Below, in pieces: positions 36,772 through 47,100 of a DNA stretch of 64,000 nucleotides. The stretch's first letter is position 1; each line of letters opens with the position of its first letter. The position numbers were made by a program, and so were the translations under genes. The notes below the pieces were generated by a model. It was given only the letters and a program-made list of their open reading frames with translations. It had not been told where the DNA came from and did no database searches. The stretch is from Clostridia bacterium (GTDB lineage: Bacteria > Bacillota > Clostridia > Oscillospirales > CAG-272), in contig JAFQPI010000055.1 of assembly GCA_017411805.1 (NCBI GenBank), positions 1 to 64,000 of the forward strand, in the 5' to 3' direction.

Positions 36772-38691
36772 ATGACTAAAATCAAAAGCACCAAGCGTGC
36801 TCTCCTTCTGAGCGGAATGGCACTTCTCGTGTGCTTCTCCATGCTCGTAGGCAGCACATTCGCTTGGTTCACCGACTCCGTCGCAACCGTCAACAACAAG
36901 ATCGTTGCCGGTAACCTCGACGTAGAGTTGGAATACTACGACGGCGACAGCTGGGAAGCTGTTGACAAAGACACTAACGTGTTCGAAGAGGACACCCTTT
37001 GGGAGCCCGGTCACACCGAAGTTGTTTACCTCAAGGTCTCCAACCTCGGCACACTTGCTCTCAAGTATCAGCTCAACGTTAACATTGCTGAGGAAATTGA
37101 ATCCATCAATGTTGAAGGCGAGCCCCTCAGACTCTCTGATTATATCTATTGCGATGTAATCGAGGACGTTGATACACCTTTCGCATCTCGTGAAGCAGCT
37201 CTTGATGCAGCACAGAACGCAGCTCCTATGGCTACTCGTCTTAAGGATGTTGCAAATAGCTCTCACAGAAGCGGTAGCCTTTATCCTGTAGGTGATACAG
37301 GCGCTTCCGAAAAGTACGTAGCTCTCGTTGTTTACATGCCTTACACAATTGGTAACGAGGCAAACTATCGTACCGGTGAAGTTGTTCCCGAGATCACTCT
37401 CGGTATCAACCTCTACGCTACTCAGCTTACTTACGAGGGTGATAGCTTTGGACCTGAATACGATGAAAATGCAAAGTTTGATGGCAATCCTCCCTTTGCA
37501 CATGTAACCGTATTGTCCGAAATGCCCACAGTTACCACCATCAACAATAACACCTACACGCTCAACACAGCATATGTATTTGAAACCACAGATACTTACG
37601 ATGAGGCACAGCTTAACGCTTACCGTTACTGGCATGCTGACTTCGTTGCTTCCTTTGATAAGGACGTAGATGATGCTGCAATCGGTCTTGCGGGTCAGTA
37701 TGATTTCTATAGCCCTGATTGGCTTGCATTCGAGCTTGACGGATTTGGCGACATTGCCGCTAATACTTCCGTTCGTATGCTTGAATACGCAGGTATCTCT
37801 ATGAACTACGAGGAGCTCTGCAACTTCGTTGAGAAGTTCAACTGCGGCGCATTCGCAGTTGATCCTGCAGCTATGGCCGGCGTTACTATGACTGTTGAAC
37901 TCCGTCTCTATGAAACTACCATTGACCCCAATGCTAATTCTGGTTCTGCTAATGTAGAAACCGGCGAGTACATCACAATCGGTACTTACTCTTATACCTT
38001 CGATTCTATCAAGGTAACAAATGATGTAGAACTTGCGGCTGCTATCAATAACGGCGCTACTGCTATCCAGCTCGCAGATGGTACATACCATATGCCTGCA
38101 GCAGCAAAGGGAAAGACTCTCACCATCAGTGGCTCTCACAAGGCAATTATTGAAGTTGTTCCCGCAGGTCAGGGTGAAGCAAACGGTCAGCTTGATTACA
38201 ACCTTGACGGCTCAACCGTTACCTTCAACGGTGTAACCATCAAGACCAATAGCCAGTTGTACGCCGGATTTGCTCGCCTGAGTGCTGTTTACAATAATTG
38301 CGTTATTCAGAACACCTACAATTTGGGCGTTGGCACCAGCGAGTTCAATAACTGTACCTTCAACATCACCAACGAGTATCTCCGCGTTGGCGGTGCTACC
38401 AAGGCAGTATTTAACGGCTGTACCTTCAACACCGATGGCCGCGCCATTCTGGTATACCAGGACGGTACCAATGTTGCTCAGACCGTTACTGTAAAGGATT
38501 GTACCTTTAACGCTACCGCTGCTGCCAATACCTGGAACGGCATCCATGTTGCTGCTGTTTCCTATGATGGTTCCCAGGGCGGTACTTACACTGTCAACTT
38601 CGAAGGCAACAACGTCGTTGATAGCGACTTCAACGGCCTGTGGCAGATTAAGAACGGTGAAGCAAACGTCACCGTTAATGGCCTGAACTAA
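36772..38691 (+). CDS. SipW-dependent matrix protein with C-terminal beta-helix
   Basis: 639 aa. Signal peptide ending GSTFAWFTDS, then the ~210-residue module shared with the following genes (LWEPGHTEVVYLKVSNLGTLALKYQ, VALVVYMPYTIGNEANYR, GINLYATQ). A middle beta-rich region (about 240-410) of unknown type is followed by a right-handed beta-helix (about 415-639) with repeated NGCTFN / NNCTFN turns, the pectin-lyase-like fold. No wall anchor is visible. AAAGGAGG precedes the ATG. The beta-helix may bind polysaccharide; no catalytic residues can be assigned. Confidence 0.82.
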   Translation: MTKIKSTKRALLLSGMALLVCFSMLVGSTFAWFTDSVATVNNKIVAGNLDVELEYYDGDSWEAVDKDTNVFEEDTLWEPGHTEVVYLKVSNLGTLALKYQLNVNIAEEIESINVEGEPLRLSDYIYCDVIEDVDTPFASREAALDAAQNAAPMATRLKDVANSSHRSGSLYPVGDTGASEKYVALVVYMPYTIGNEANYRTGEVVPEITLGINLYATQLTYEGDSFGPEYDENAKFDGNPPFAHVTVLSEMPTVTTINNNTYTLNTAYVFETTDTYDEAQLNAYRYWHADFVASFDKDVDDAAIGLAGQYDFYSPDWLAFELDGFGDIAANTSVRMLEYAGISMNYEELCNFVEKFNCGAFAVDPAAMAGVTMTVELRLYETTIDPNANSGSANVETGEYITIGTYSYTFDSIKVTNDVELAAAINNGATAIQLADGTYHMPAAAKGKTLTISGSHKAIIEVVPAGQGEANGQLDYNLDGSTVTFNGVTIKTNSQLYAGFARLSAVYNNCVIQNTYNLGVGTSEFNNCTFNITNEYLRVGGATKAVFNGCTFNTDGRAILVYQDGTNVAQTVTVKDCTFNATAAANTWNGIHVAAVSYDGSQGGTYTVNFEGNNVVDSDFNGLWQIKNGEANVTVNGLN

Positions 38692-38704
38692 TTTATCCCA
38701 GCTT

Positions 38705-38769
38705 CCCAACCCACCTCGGTGGGTTGGGCGGCAATCAAAGGATATAAGTCTCTTGTATCTTTTGATTGC
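38705..38769 (+). ncRNA. Intercistronic two-hairpin element, copy 1
   Basis: Hairpin I CCCAACCCACC/GGTGGGTTGGG, linker CG, hairpin II GCAATCAAAGG.../...CTTTTGATTGC, then CTGAATAA and AAGGAGG before the next ATG. No T run follows, so it is not a standard terminator. Confidence 0.75.
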
Positions 38770-38805
38770 TGAATAAAGCAAATAACATTTAAGGAGGTCT
38801 TTACA

Positions 38806-40935
38806 ATGAAAAAGACAAGAAGCACAAAGCGTGCGCTCCTGATGAGCGGAATTGCACTTCTCGTATGCTTCTCCATGCTCGTAGGCAGCACGTACGCGTG
38901 GTTTACGGATTCCGTTGCAACTGTCAATAATAAGATCGTTGCCGGTAATCTCGATGTCGAACTCTACTGGAGCACCGATGCTCAGAATTGGAATCCTGTA
39001 GATGCAAACACCAACATCTTCTCCGATAGCCTTTGGGAACCCGGTTATACCGAAGTAGTTTACCTTAAGGTTGTTAACGAGGGAACGCTCGCGCTTAAGT
39101 ACATCTTGAATGTTGCTGTAGCTTCCGAGACCGGCTCCGTAAATGTAAACGGCGGTAATTTCAAGCTCTCCGATTACATTGAATACGGTGTTACTCCCGT
39201 TACCGGCGCATACGCAACTCGTGCTGCGGCTGTTGCAGCTGTAAGCGGAAATCCCATGAAGCTGAATAAGGCATATTCTTCCCCCGAAAACCAGACACTT
39301 CTTCCCGCGCAGGAAGCAGTTGTTGCGATGGTTGTTTATATGCCCGCTTCCGTTGGAAATGATGCAAACTATGCAAAGCTTCAGGCTATTCCCACTATCA
39401 ATCTTGGTATCAATCTCCTTGCTACTCAGCTTGAGTATGAAAACGACAGCTTTGATAACAAGTATGATGAAAATGCGGATTACGTAGTAAACGTAGGCGA
39501 GACCAAGACTTTCACCTCTCCCATTGTTAAAGAAACGCTGACCAACCACGGTACCGTAACCGTAAACGGCGGTGTAATCATTGCCCCCGACAGAGGCTTT
39601 GAAAACCACGGCAATGCTACTCTCAAAGACGTTGATATCAATGCCGGCAGCGCGGCTGAGTATTCTAACGTTACAAGCGGTACAGGTGCTAAGACAGAAT
39701 ATAACGACGTAGACATCATGTCCGGCGGCGGTGGAGTTGGCGCTGTTGACGGCGGTGAGGTCGTATTCAACAGCGGTAGCGTTGAGGTTAATTCCACAAG
39801 CACTTCGGGTCGTTATCTCTTCTACGCAGAGGGTGCAGGCACTGTAATCACCATCAACGGTGGCGATTTTGCTGATTTCACTAAGACTACTCAGAATCAG
39901 AAGCGTGCATACATCTATGCAGGCACAGGAACAACCGTTTACGTAAACGGCGGTACTTTCGGCAAGGCTTCCACACGTTCCGGTTATACCGCAGGTATCC
40001 TTGGTGACGGCGAAGTTATCATTACCGGCGGTACGTTCGGATTCGATCCCTCCGCTTGGGTAAAGACAGGCTACCAGGCTGTTAAGAAGGGCGAGAACTG
40101 GGTTGTTCTTCCTGAAGGCGGCGTAGCAAATGATCTTGATGACATTAAGGAAGTATTTGCTAACGGCGGTACGGTTGTACTCGCAAACGACGTAGAGTTT
40201 GATAAGATCACATCTATCGCTCCCGGCAAAGAAGTTTGCCTTGATCTGAACGGCAAGACGATCACCGTTGACCAGAACACCACGTCCAACACTTTGATTT
40301 GGGTACAGGATGGCGCAAAGCTTACAGTTACCGGTAACGGTACTATCAATTTGAAGGGCGTTTCCACAATGGCTATCTTCTGCCCCTACGGTGAACTTGT
40401 AATCGAAAACGGTACTTTCATCAGAGATAAAATTGCTCCTGAAGACGTTACAAATGCTACAACAGGCCTCTTTATGGGTGCTAAGAACAGCGGTTGCAAC
40501 GTAACTATCAACGGCGGTTACTTTGATCCCGGATACTATGACACTAATGCTGATGGTATCGAAGAAATTCTTGCAGGCACCGCTACATTCACCGAAACAG
40601 CCGATGATATCGCAAAGCGCGGCCAGTACAATGACGCTAACCCTGTAAGAGTTGCTCTCAAGGATAACGTTTCCGTTCTTCTCAACCACTCCGGTTACGG
40701 TTCCTTCAAGGTATACGGCGGTACGTTTGTAGGCGCTAACCCCGCATGGGGCGATGAAGGCTGCATGCTTCCCACCACTCCCAACTACCTCCGTCCTTGG
40801 TCCTACTATCAGGGCGCACTCCTTGCAGGTCAGACCTTTAACGAGAACGGTCTTGTAATTCCCGATGGCTACACCATCACACGCGACGTAAATGCAGACG
40901 GAGTTCCCGTTTACACTGTAGAATATTCAAAGTAA
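38806..40935 (+). CDS. SipW-dependent matrix protein with long beta-helix
   Basis: 709 aa. Signal peptide ending GSTYAWFTDS and shared N-terminal module to about residue 225 (LWEPGYTEVVYLKVVNEG, AVVAMVVYMPASVGNDANY). The remainder is beta-helix-like with many TVNGG, TINGG, TVYVNGGTFG and VTINGGYFD turns, interrupted near 420-445 by a linker (LPEGGVANDLDDIKEVFANGG). Its 5' end is very close to that of the previous gene even in DNA, indicating duplication. It is flanked by intercistronic hairpin copies 1 and 2. Confidence 0.82.
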   Translation: MKKTRSTKRALLMSGIALLVCFSMLVGSTYAWFTDSVATVNNKIVAGNLDVELYWSTDAQNWNPVDANTNIFSDSLWEPGYTEVVYLKVVNEGTLALKYILNVAVASETGSVNVNGGNFKLSDYIEYGVTPVTGAYATRAAAVAAVSGNPMKLNKAYSSPENQTLLPAQEAVVAMVVYMPASVGNDANYAKLQAIPTINLGINLLATQLEYENDSFDNKYDENADYVVNVGETKTFTSPIVKETLTNHGTVTVNGGVIIAPDRGFENHGNATLKDVDINAGSAAEYSNVTSGTGAKTEYNDVDIMSGGGGVGAVDGGEVVFNSGSVEVNSTSTSGRYLFYAEGAGTVITINGGDFADFTKTTQNQKRAYIYAGTGTTVYVNGGTFGKASTRSGYTAGILGDGEVIITGGTFGFDPSAWVKTGYQAVKKGENWVVLPEGGVANDLDDIKEVFANGGTVVLANDVEFDKITSIAPGKEVCLDLNGKTITVDQNTTSNTLIWVQDGAKLTVTGNGTINLKGVSTMAIFCPYGELVIENGTFIRDKIAPEDVTNATTGLFMGAKNSGCNVTINGGYFDPGYYDTNADGIEEILAGTATFTETADDIAKRGQYNDANPVRVALKDNVSVLLNHSGYGSFKVYGGTFVGANPAWGDEGCMLPTTPNYLRPWSYYQGALLAGQTFNENGLVIPDGYTITRDVNADGVPVYTVEYSK

Positions 40936-40975
40936 AAAGTATTCACTGTCTCTGCGTGAGACAAATCATCAAGCC

Positions 40976-41041
40976 CCCAACCCACCCAGGGTGGGTTGGG
41001 CGGCAATCAAAGGATATAAGTCTCTTGTATCTTTTGATTGC
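40976..41041 (+). ncRNA. Intercistronic two-hairpin element, copy 2
   Basis: Hairpin I CCCAACCCACC/GGTGGGTTGGG with loop CAG, linker CG, hairpin II identical in sequence to that of copy 1, then CTGAATATA and AAGGAGG. Confidence 0.75.
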
Positions 41042-41075
41042 TGAATATAGAAAAACCATTTAAGGAGGTCATAAA

Positions 41076-44012
41076 ATGACAAAAATGAAGGGCACAAAGC
41101 GTGCTCTGATGACCAGTGCAGTTGCTCTGTTGCTTTGTTTTTCAATGCTTATCGGAACTACGTACGCATGGTTCACAGATAGCGTTTCAACAGTAAACAA
41201 CATAATTACCGCAGGTAATCTCGACATTGAGCTGTACTGGAGTACTACTCCGACAGATTCTGATTCGTGGAAAAAGGTTTCTGCAGAAACCAACGTCTTC
41301 GAAAAGGATACACTTTGGGAGCCCGGTCACACAGAAGTCGTTTATCTCAAGATAGTAAACGAAGGAACTCTTGCACTTAAGTATCAGATAGGTGTAACTG
41401 TTGATTCTGAGATCATCGGTAAGACCGAAGACGGAAAGGATATTAAGCTTTCCGAGCATATCGAGTACGGTGCTATTGCAACACCCGATCTCGTTTCGTA
41501 TGCAAATCGCGCTGCTGCTCGTGATGCTGTAACAAGTTCTTACAAGCTTTCCAGCAGCTATACCAAGGCTAATAATCTTCTTGCAACAGGCGACGATGAC
41601 TATATTACTCTCGTAGTATATATGCCCGAGTCGGTTGGCAATGAGGCTAACTATCGCGGAACAGCAATTCCCACCATCAATCTCGGTATCAACCTCTATG
41701 CAACTCAGTATACTCATGAGGAAGATTCCTTTGATAATCAGTATGATGCGGCAACAGCGGTATTTACCGTTGCTGAGGCTAACGCTATGATGCTGACTAA
41801 CAAGGATACAACCTTGGTCAACTGCATTGAACCCGAGGGAGTTCTCGAGGTTCCCGCTAACTTTGAAGGTACTCTTACTATAGTTAATTCCACCGTTAAG
41901 TCCGTTCAGGGCGCGGGCGATGTGAACCTGGTTATTTTGGGCAACGTTACTGTAAATGCCAAGGGTACCGGTGCTACAACTCTTGCAGCTACCACAGTTG
42001 ACGGCTCTGCAATTACTGCAAACGGTAAGCTCAATATTTCCGGTAAGGGTAATCTGACCGCTATTGCCGATGACGTAAATGGCGCATTCGGTATCGGCGG
42101 TATGAACACCACCGAAATCAGCATCAAGGATATCACTATCGATTATGCTTCCGGTTCTTATGCTTACGGCGTAGGTACTGATACAAAGTATTATAAGGAC
42201 GCTCCCGAAGGCGGCGCAGCTATCGGTTCCGGCAAGGACGGTGCGGTTATCACTCTTGATAACGTAACAGTTCTTAAGGCAATCGGCGGCTCTAAGGCAG
42301 CAGGTATCGGTGCACGTTATCACGTTGGTGTTACAGTTAATATTACTGATTCCACTATCGTTTACGTAGAAGGCGGCGTTTCCGCTGCAGGTATTGGAGG
42401 CAGCCGTGTAAGCGGAGGCGGTCTCGAGTCAGGCACTACTATCAATATCACCAACTCCACCGTTACCGCTAAGGGCGGTGCATACGGTGCAGGTATCGGT
42501 TCGGGTTATGATACTCATTGCAGCTCCCAGCAGCCTCTCTGCACAATCAATATCACCGATTCTACTATTAATGCAACCGGCGGTCAGTATGCCGCAGGAG
42601 TTGGTACAGGTTACCACAACGCAGCTCTCGCAGGCGAGATCAAGAACTCCACTGTAAATGCAGTATCCGGCGATAAGTACTATAAGGATTCTTACACTTG
42701 CGCTATGGGTGTCGGCTTTGGTGTAGTTGACCCTGCTCGCGAAGGTCAGCAGACTGATAGCTATATCATTTACAACGGCGTGAAGATCACCATTCCTGCT
42801 CCCGGCAGACCTGTTTCCACTCTTGAGGAGCTGAAAAAAGCTCTTGAAGATAAAGTATCTGCTATCAATGTTATCGGAAATATCTTGGTAGATGAACCTA
42901 TTTCTATCGAATATGAAGCTTTCATTCACGGTAACGGATATACTATCAGCCGCGCGGACGGATACACAGGCAATGTCATCAACGTTGCTGCAAATTCTGC
43001 TCTGACTTTGGAAAATATCAAAGTTGACGGCGGTGCTGTATGGACCGGTACGGTTAATTCAACTCTCGACCGTGGAACAGTCAATAGTGGCGCTACCGTA
43101 ACAGGCAACCTTATTGCTGCAAACAATAATTCCAAGATCGTTCTCGGTAATGGTGCTGTTCTTCAGAACAATGACGGCGCACACGCGGTTAATCTCGGTA
43201 CTCGCATAGGTGCTACCCTTACACTTAACGGCGGCGAAATCATCAACAACAACTCCGACTCCGGTGCTGTTTGGGGCGGCGGTCACATTACCGTTAACTC
43301 TGGTAAGATCAGCTACAACAGCTCCACAGGCTCAGCAGGTGCTATCCGTATGGTCAGCAACTGTAATCTTACCATGAACGGCGGTGAGATATCTAACAAC
43401 GTTGCTGCAGCAAGCGGCGGTGCGATTTGGGGCTACGGTGCTTCCACATATAATCTCGCAGGCGGTAAGATGTCCGGCAATACTGCTGCTACCGGCGGTG
43501 CAATCTATACAGGCGACAGTTCTACCATCAATATGAGCGGTTCTTTTGAGATGTGCAATAATACTGCAACCGGTGAAGCAGGTGCTATCAGACTTTCCAA
43601 CCGCACAGCATTCAATATGAGCGGCGGTAAGATGTCAGGCAATATCAGCACCAACAATACTGATTGGAACGGTTTCTACGGCTGGAATCCCGCGGTAAAT
43701 ATTTCCGGCGGTGAGCTGGCAGATGACATTTGCATCAATGGAGGCTTGACACCTACTGTTGCCAAGGGCACTATCACGGGTGTTATCCATTTTGCCCTGA
43801 GCACCAACCACAATACTGCAAATCTTTTTGCAGATTTCAGTTCCTTTAAGTTCACAGTAGCAGAAGGAGCCAACTTCGCGGCATTCAACCTCAAGCCCGC
43901 AACCGGCTACACTTATACCGAAGGCGACGAATCAAAGCTTATCTGTATGAACGAAGGCTACGAAACTTACTGGGATACAGTAACCTCCACGTTCAAGATC
44001 AAAGCTAAATAA
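41076..44012 (+). CDS. SipW-dependent matrix protein with GIG and Pmp-like repeats
   Basis: 978 aa. Signal peptide ending GTTYAWFTDS and the shared module to about residue 225. Residues about 290-560 carry repeats with AAGIGGS / AGIGSGYD / AAGVGTGYH cores, then NIT(D/N)ST turns. Residues about 680-880 carry polymorphic-membrane-protein-like repeats (SGAVWGG, GGEISNN, SGGAIWG, SGNTAATGGAIY), a pattern of secreted adhesins. All beta-helical in expectation; no anchor motif. Lies between hairpin copies 2 and 3. Confidence 0.82.
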   Translation: MTKMKGTKRALMTSAVALLLCFSMLIGTTYAWFTDSVSTVNNIITAGNLDIELYWSTTPTDSDSWKKVSAETNVFEKDTLWEPGHTEVVYLKIVNEGTLALKYQIGVTVDSEIIGKTEDGKDIKLSEHIEYGAIATPDLVSYANRAAARDAVTSSYKLSSSYTKANNLLATGDDDYITLVVYMPESVGNEANYRGTAIPTINLGINLYATQYTHEEDSFDNQYDAATAVFTVAEANAMMLTNKDTTLVNCIEPEGVLEVPANFEGTLTIVNSTVKSVQGAGDVNLVILGNVTVNAKGTGATTLAATTVDGSAITANGKLNISGKGNLTAIADDVNGAFGIGGMNTTEISIKDITIDYASGSYAYGVGTDTKYYKDAPEGGAAIGSGKDGAVITLDNVTVLKAIGGSKAAGIGARYHVGVTVNITDSTIVYVEGGVSAAGIGGSRVSGGGLESGTTINITNSTVTAKGGAYGAGIGSGYDTHCSSQQPLCTINITDSTINATGGQYAAGVGTGYHNAALAGEIKNSTVNAVSGDKYYKDSYTCAMGVGFGVVDPAREGQQTDSYIIYNGVKITIPAPGRPVSTLEELKKALEDKVSAINVIGNILVDEPISIEYEAFIHGNGYTISRADGYTGNVINVAANSALTLENIKVDGGAVWTGTVNSTLDRGTVNSGATVTGNLIAANNNSKIVLGNGAVLQNNDGAHAVNLGTRIGATLTLNGGEIINNNSDSGAVWGGGHITVNSGKISYNSSTGSAGAIRMVSNCNLTMNGGEISNNVAAASGGAIWGYGASTYNLAGGKMSGNTAATGGAIYTGDSSTINMSGSFEMCNNTATGEAGAIRLSNRTAFNMSGGKMSGNISTNNTDWNGFYGWNPAVNISGGELADDICINGGLTPTVAKGTITGVIHFALSTNHNTANLFADFSSFKFTVAEGANFAAFNLKPATGYTYTEGDESKLICMNEGYETYWDTVTSTFKIKAK

Positions 44013-44043
44013 TAATCTGATTCCAAAACACAATTTTGCCAAT

Positions 44044-44107
44044 CCCAAGGCCTATGTGCCTTGGGCGGCAATCAAAGCGTATAAGAAATCTTGTACTCTT
44101 TGATTGC
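44044..44107 (+). ncRNA. Intercistronic two-hairpin element, copy 3
   Basis: Hairpin I CCCAAGGC/GCCTTGGG differs from copies 1, 2 and 4 yet pairs fully, linker CG, hairpin II GCAATCAAAG.../...CTTTGATTGC with one mismatch, then CGAAAAAA and AAGGAG before ATG. Confidence 0.75.
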
Positions 44108-44135
44108 CGAAAAAACAATCCCAAGGAGAAAAATA

Positions 44136-47100
44136 ATGAAGAAGAAACAGCACGCGTTGCTTCATAGCTTTATCGCGTTGCTTCTGTGTGTATCCATGCT
44201 TGTGGGTTCGACCTTCGCATGGTTCACGGACAGCGTATCCAGCGTGAACAACATTATCACAGCCGGCAACCTCGACGTTGAGCTTGAATATCTCGACTCG
44301 AAGGGCAATTGGAAGGCTGTGGACAGCACCACGGAAATTTTTGACGACAATTCCCGTTGGGAGCCCGGCCACACAGAGGTCGCATACCTCCGTGTATCCA
44401 ACCTCGGAACTCTCGCGCTCAAGTATCAGCTTGGCGTTAACATCGTCTCCGAGACCGGCTCGACCAACGTAAACGGCAAAGAATTCAAGCTTTCCGATTA
44501 TATCTATTTCGGCGCGGTCGACAACGTAACGACCAAATTCGCCGGCAGAGAAGAGGCTCGCGATGCGCTCACAAAGTCGGAGCTCATTTCTAAGGGCTAC
44601 ACCAAGGCAGACAAGATCGAGGCAGGCGCACCCGCGCAGTACGTTGCGCTGGTAGTCTACATGCCCGAGGAAGTCGGCAACGAGGCGAACCACGCAAAGA
44701 ACTTTGCCGCTCCCAAGATCGAGCTTGGAATTAACGTAATTGCAACGCAGGTCATTTCCGAGAACGACAGCTTCGGCAATGACTATGACGACGGAGCAAG
44801 CTTCCCCGAGACCGACCTTACCACAGGCATCACGGTAACCGTAACCCCCGATGCCAATAATAAGGTATCCACGGAGCTTACAATTTCTTCCTCCTCCGCT
44901 CCCGTATACGCAACCGTACCCGCAGGAGTACAGCTTGAAGCGGGAACGACGAGCATGACGCTTTCTGTTTCCGAGATGGCAAACAGCAAAGTAGAAATCC
45001 CCTTGGGTGTTAATGAAATAAAGCGCTCGCTCGACGTACATATTTCGGGCGTAGCGGCAAGCAATACCGTCCCCATGCTTATCACAGTACCGAAGGCAAT
45101 GATGACGGGACTGAACATGGGTAACTACAAGCTCTATCACGTAGAGAACGGCACACCCGTCCAAATGACCTACGTAGCAGACGCCGCAGAGCTTGACGCG
45201 CACAACGAGTTCACCTACGACCCCGTAACCGGCGACGTCACAATGGCTCTCGCATCCTTCTCGGAGGTTGCTTTGGTAGCTGAACCCCCTAAATGGGAAG
45301 GCGAGTTCGACTATTCTTGGTATGATGCTAATGCAACTGAACTTCAGATTGCCAACGCCGACCAGCTTGCAGCACTCAGCGCAATCGTAGGCGGTATGAA
45401 TGGTCAGACAGCGGATAGCTTTAAAGGTCAAACCATCAAACTCGTTTCTGATATCAACCTTGGCGACAAGGAAAGCGAAAATAACCCCGATATCATTTTC
45501 TACCCCATCGGTTATAATAGCGACGATGGTAAATATGAAAAGACCGGCGTTGCGGTTACAACAGGCTTCTACGCATTCGAAGGCACCTTCGACGGCAACG
45601 GCCACACCATCGCAAACTTCTACCAGAACACCTGGGAGATGAAGGGCGACCACGATTGGTACAGCCCTGAGGAACAGTATTACCGCGACGGTATGGGTCT
45701 CTTCGGTAAGGTTTACGGCGGTACCGTCAAGAACCTTACAGTAAGTAATTTCTCCTCCGACGGTGAAATTGCAACCACCGGCGTTATCGCGGCATATGCA
45801 GAGGGCGCTACTTTCGAGAATATCGCTATCACAAACTGTAACCCCCGCGTATATAACATAGGCAACGGCGGTATCGTCGGTTGCGTAGGTTGGTACGCGA
45901 AGGACGCAGGCCTTAAGACCACCTTCACCAACATCACGGTTGACAACTCCAATAAGATCTCCGCGCTCTGGGGTTCTTACGACGTCGCGTGCGGCGGTAT
46001 CGTAGGTCAGTACTATCCCACAAGCGGACAGACCTCGGCAGGCACTCCCAAGAACGCAGGTATCGACTTTAAGAACTGCCACGTTTCCGCAGTGATGGAC
46101 GTGTATAACGACGTCTGCGCAAACTACCAGTATTACGCTTACCGTTACACAGGTATGCTCATCGGTTCTGTTCGTGAGAACGAGACCATCGACGGCCACG
46201 TTTACCCCAAGATGGACGGCATCACAGCATCCGGCTGTACCGTTCACTTTGGTACTTGGAACGATTATTACTATTGCGAGATCATTGACAATACAACAGC
46301 TTCATACACACACGACTATCAGATGAGCCGTCTGGAACAGGTTACATCTGTAGATGTGGAAAACAAGACCGTTACCAACCTTAAAGGCGAAACAACTGCA
46401 ATTCCCACCACGGGACGCGCTAACTACGTTGTAGTTAACGGCGATCACGCTACCGAAAACGCAACCTGCTACCACTTCAAGGACGGCGCGGTTTGGAACC
46501 ACGAAGATGCCGGCTATCATAACGGCGAAAACGGCGAAAAGTACATCGACGAAAACGGTGACGGCAAAGCAGACCTCAAGGAAGATAAGCAGCACATCTA
46601 CCTCGAGTTCAATAACCTCGTAACCGGCTACGGTTGGGGGGTTACATCCAGAGGATTCTCTAATCTTAATGGTGTAACGAATTTGGACATTACTCAAGGC
46701 AATCAGGAAGCATCTGTTGAGAAGTTTGAAGATGCTGGATACACTCCCAAGGATTACAAAGTCGGCGAGACAATCAGAATCGGTGATCTTTTCAAAGCTA
46801 AAAACGGTGTAACCATTAACACTAATTCTGTTTACGTATCGGTTTCTCCTGTAATCGAGGGAGATAAGGTAAGTGCTACCTTCGCTCTTGATGAGGACAA
46901 TTGGGAAAATAGCACAATTACCTTTGCAGAAGATTCTACAGGTACCGCAAAGATTTCTATTACAGACTACATATTCTGTACTCCTACTGTAATTTATCTT
47001 AATGAGGAAGCTGCAGTAGAAAAGTTTACTGTAAATAATGTTTCTGCACAGAACGCCTATACACAGATCACTCTTGGCAAACTTTTTGACGCTAAGGATG

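Noticed and set aside
38212..40689. Long open frame (about 825 codons) on the minus strand opposite a matrix gene
   Set aside because: It mirrors a plus-strand gene with a SipW signal, ribosome binding site and family similarity. Repetitive, biased codons open the antisense frame; similar antisense frames oppose 36754-38139 and 44052-46247. None has a start signal or recognisable product.
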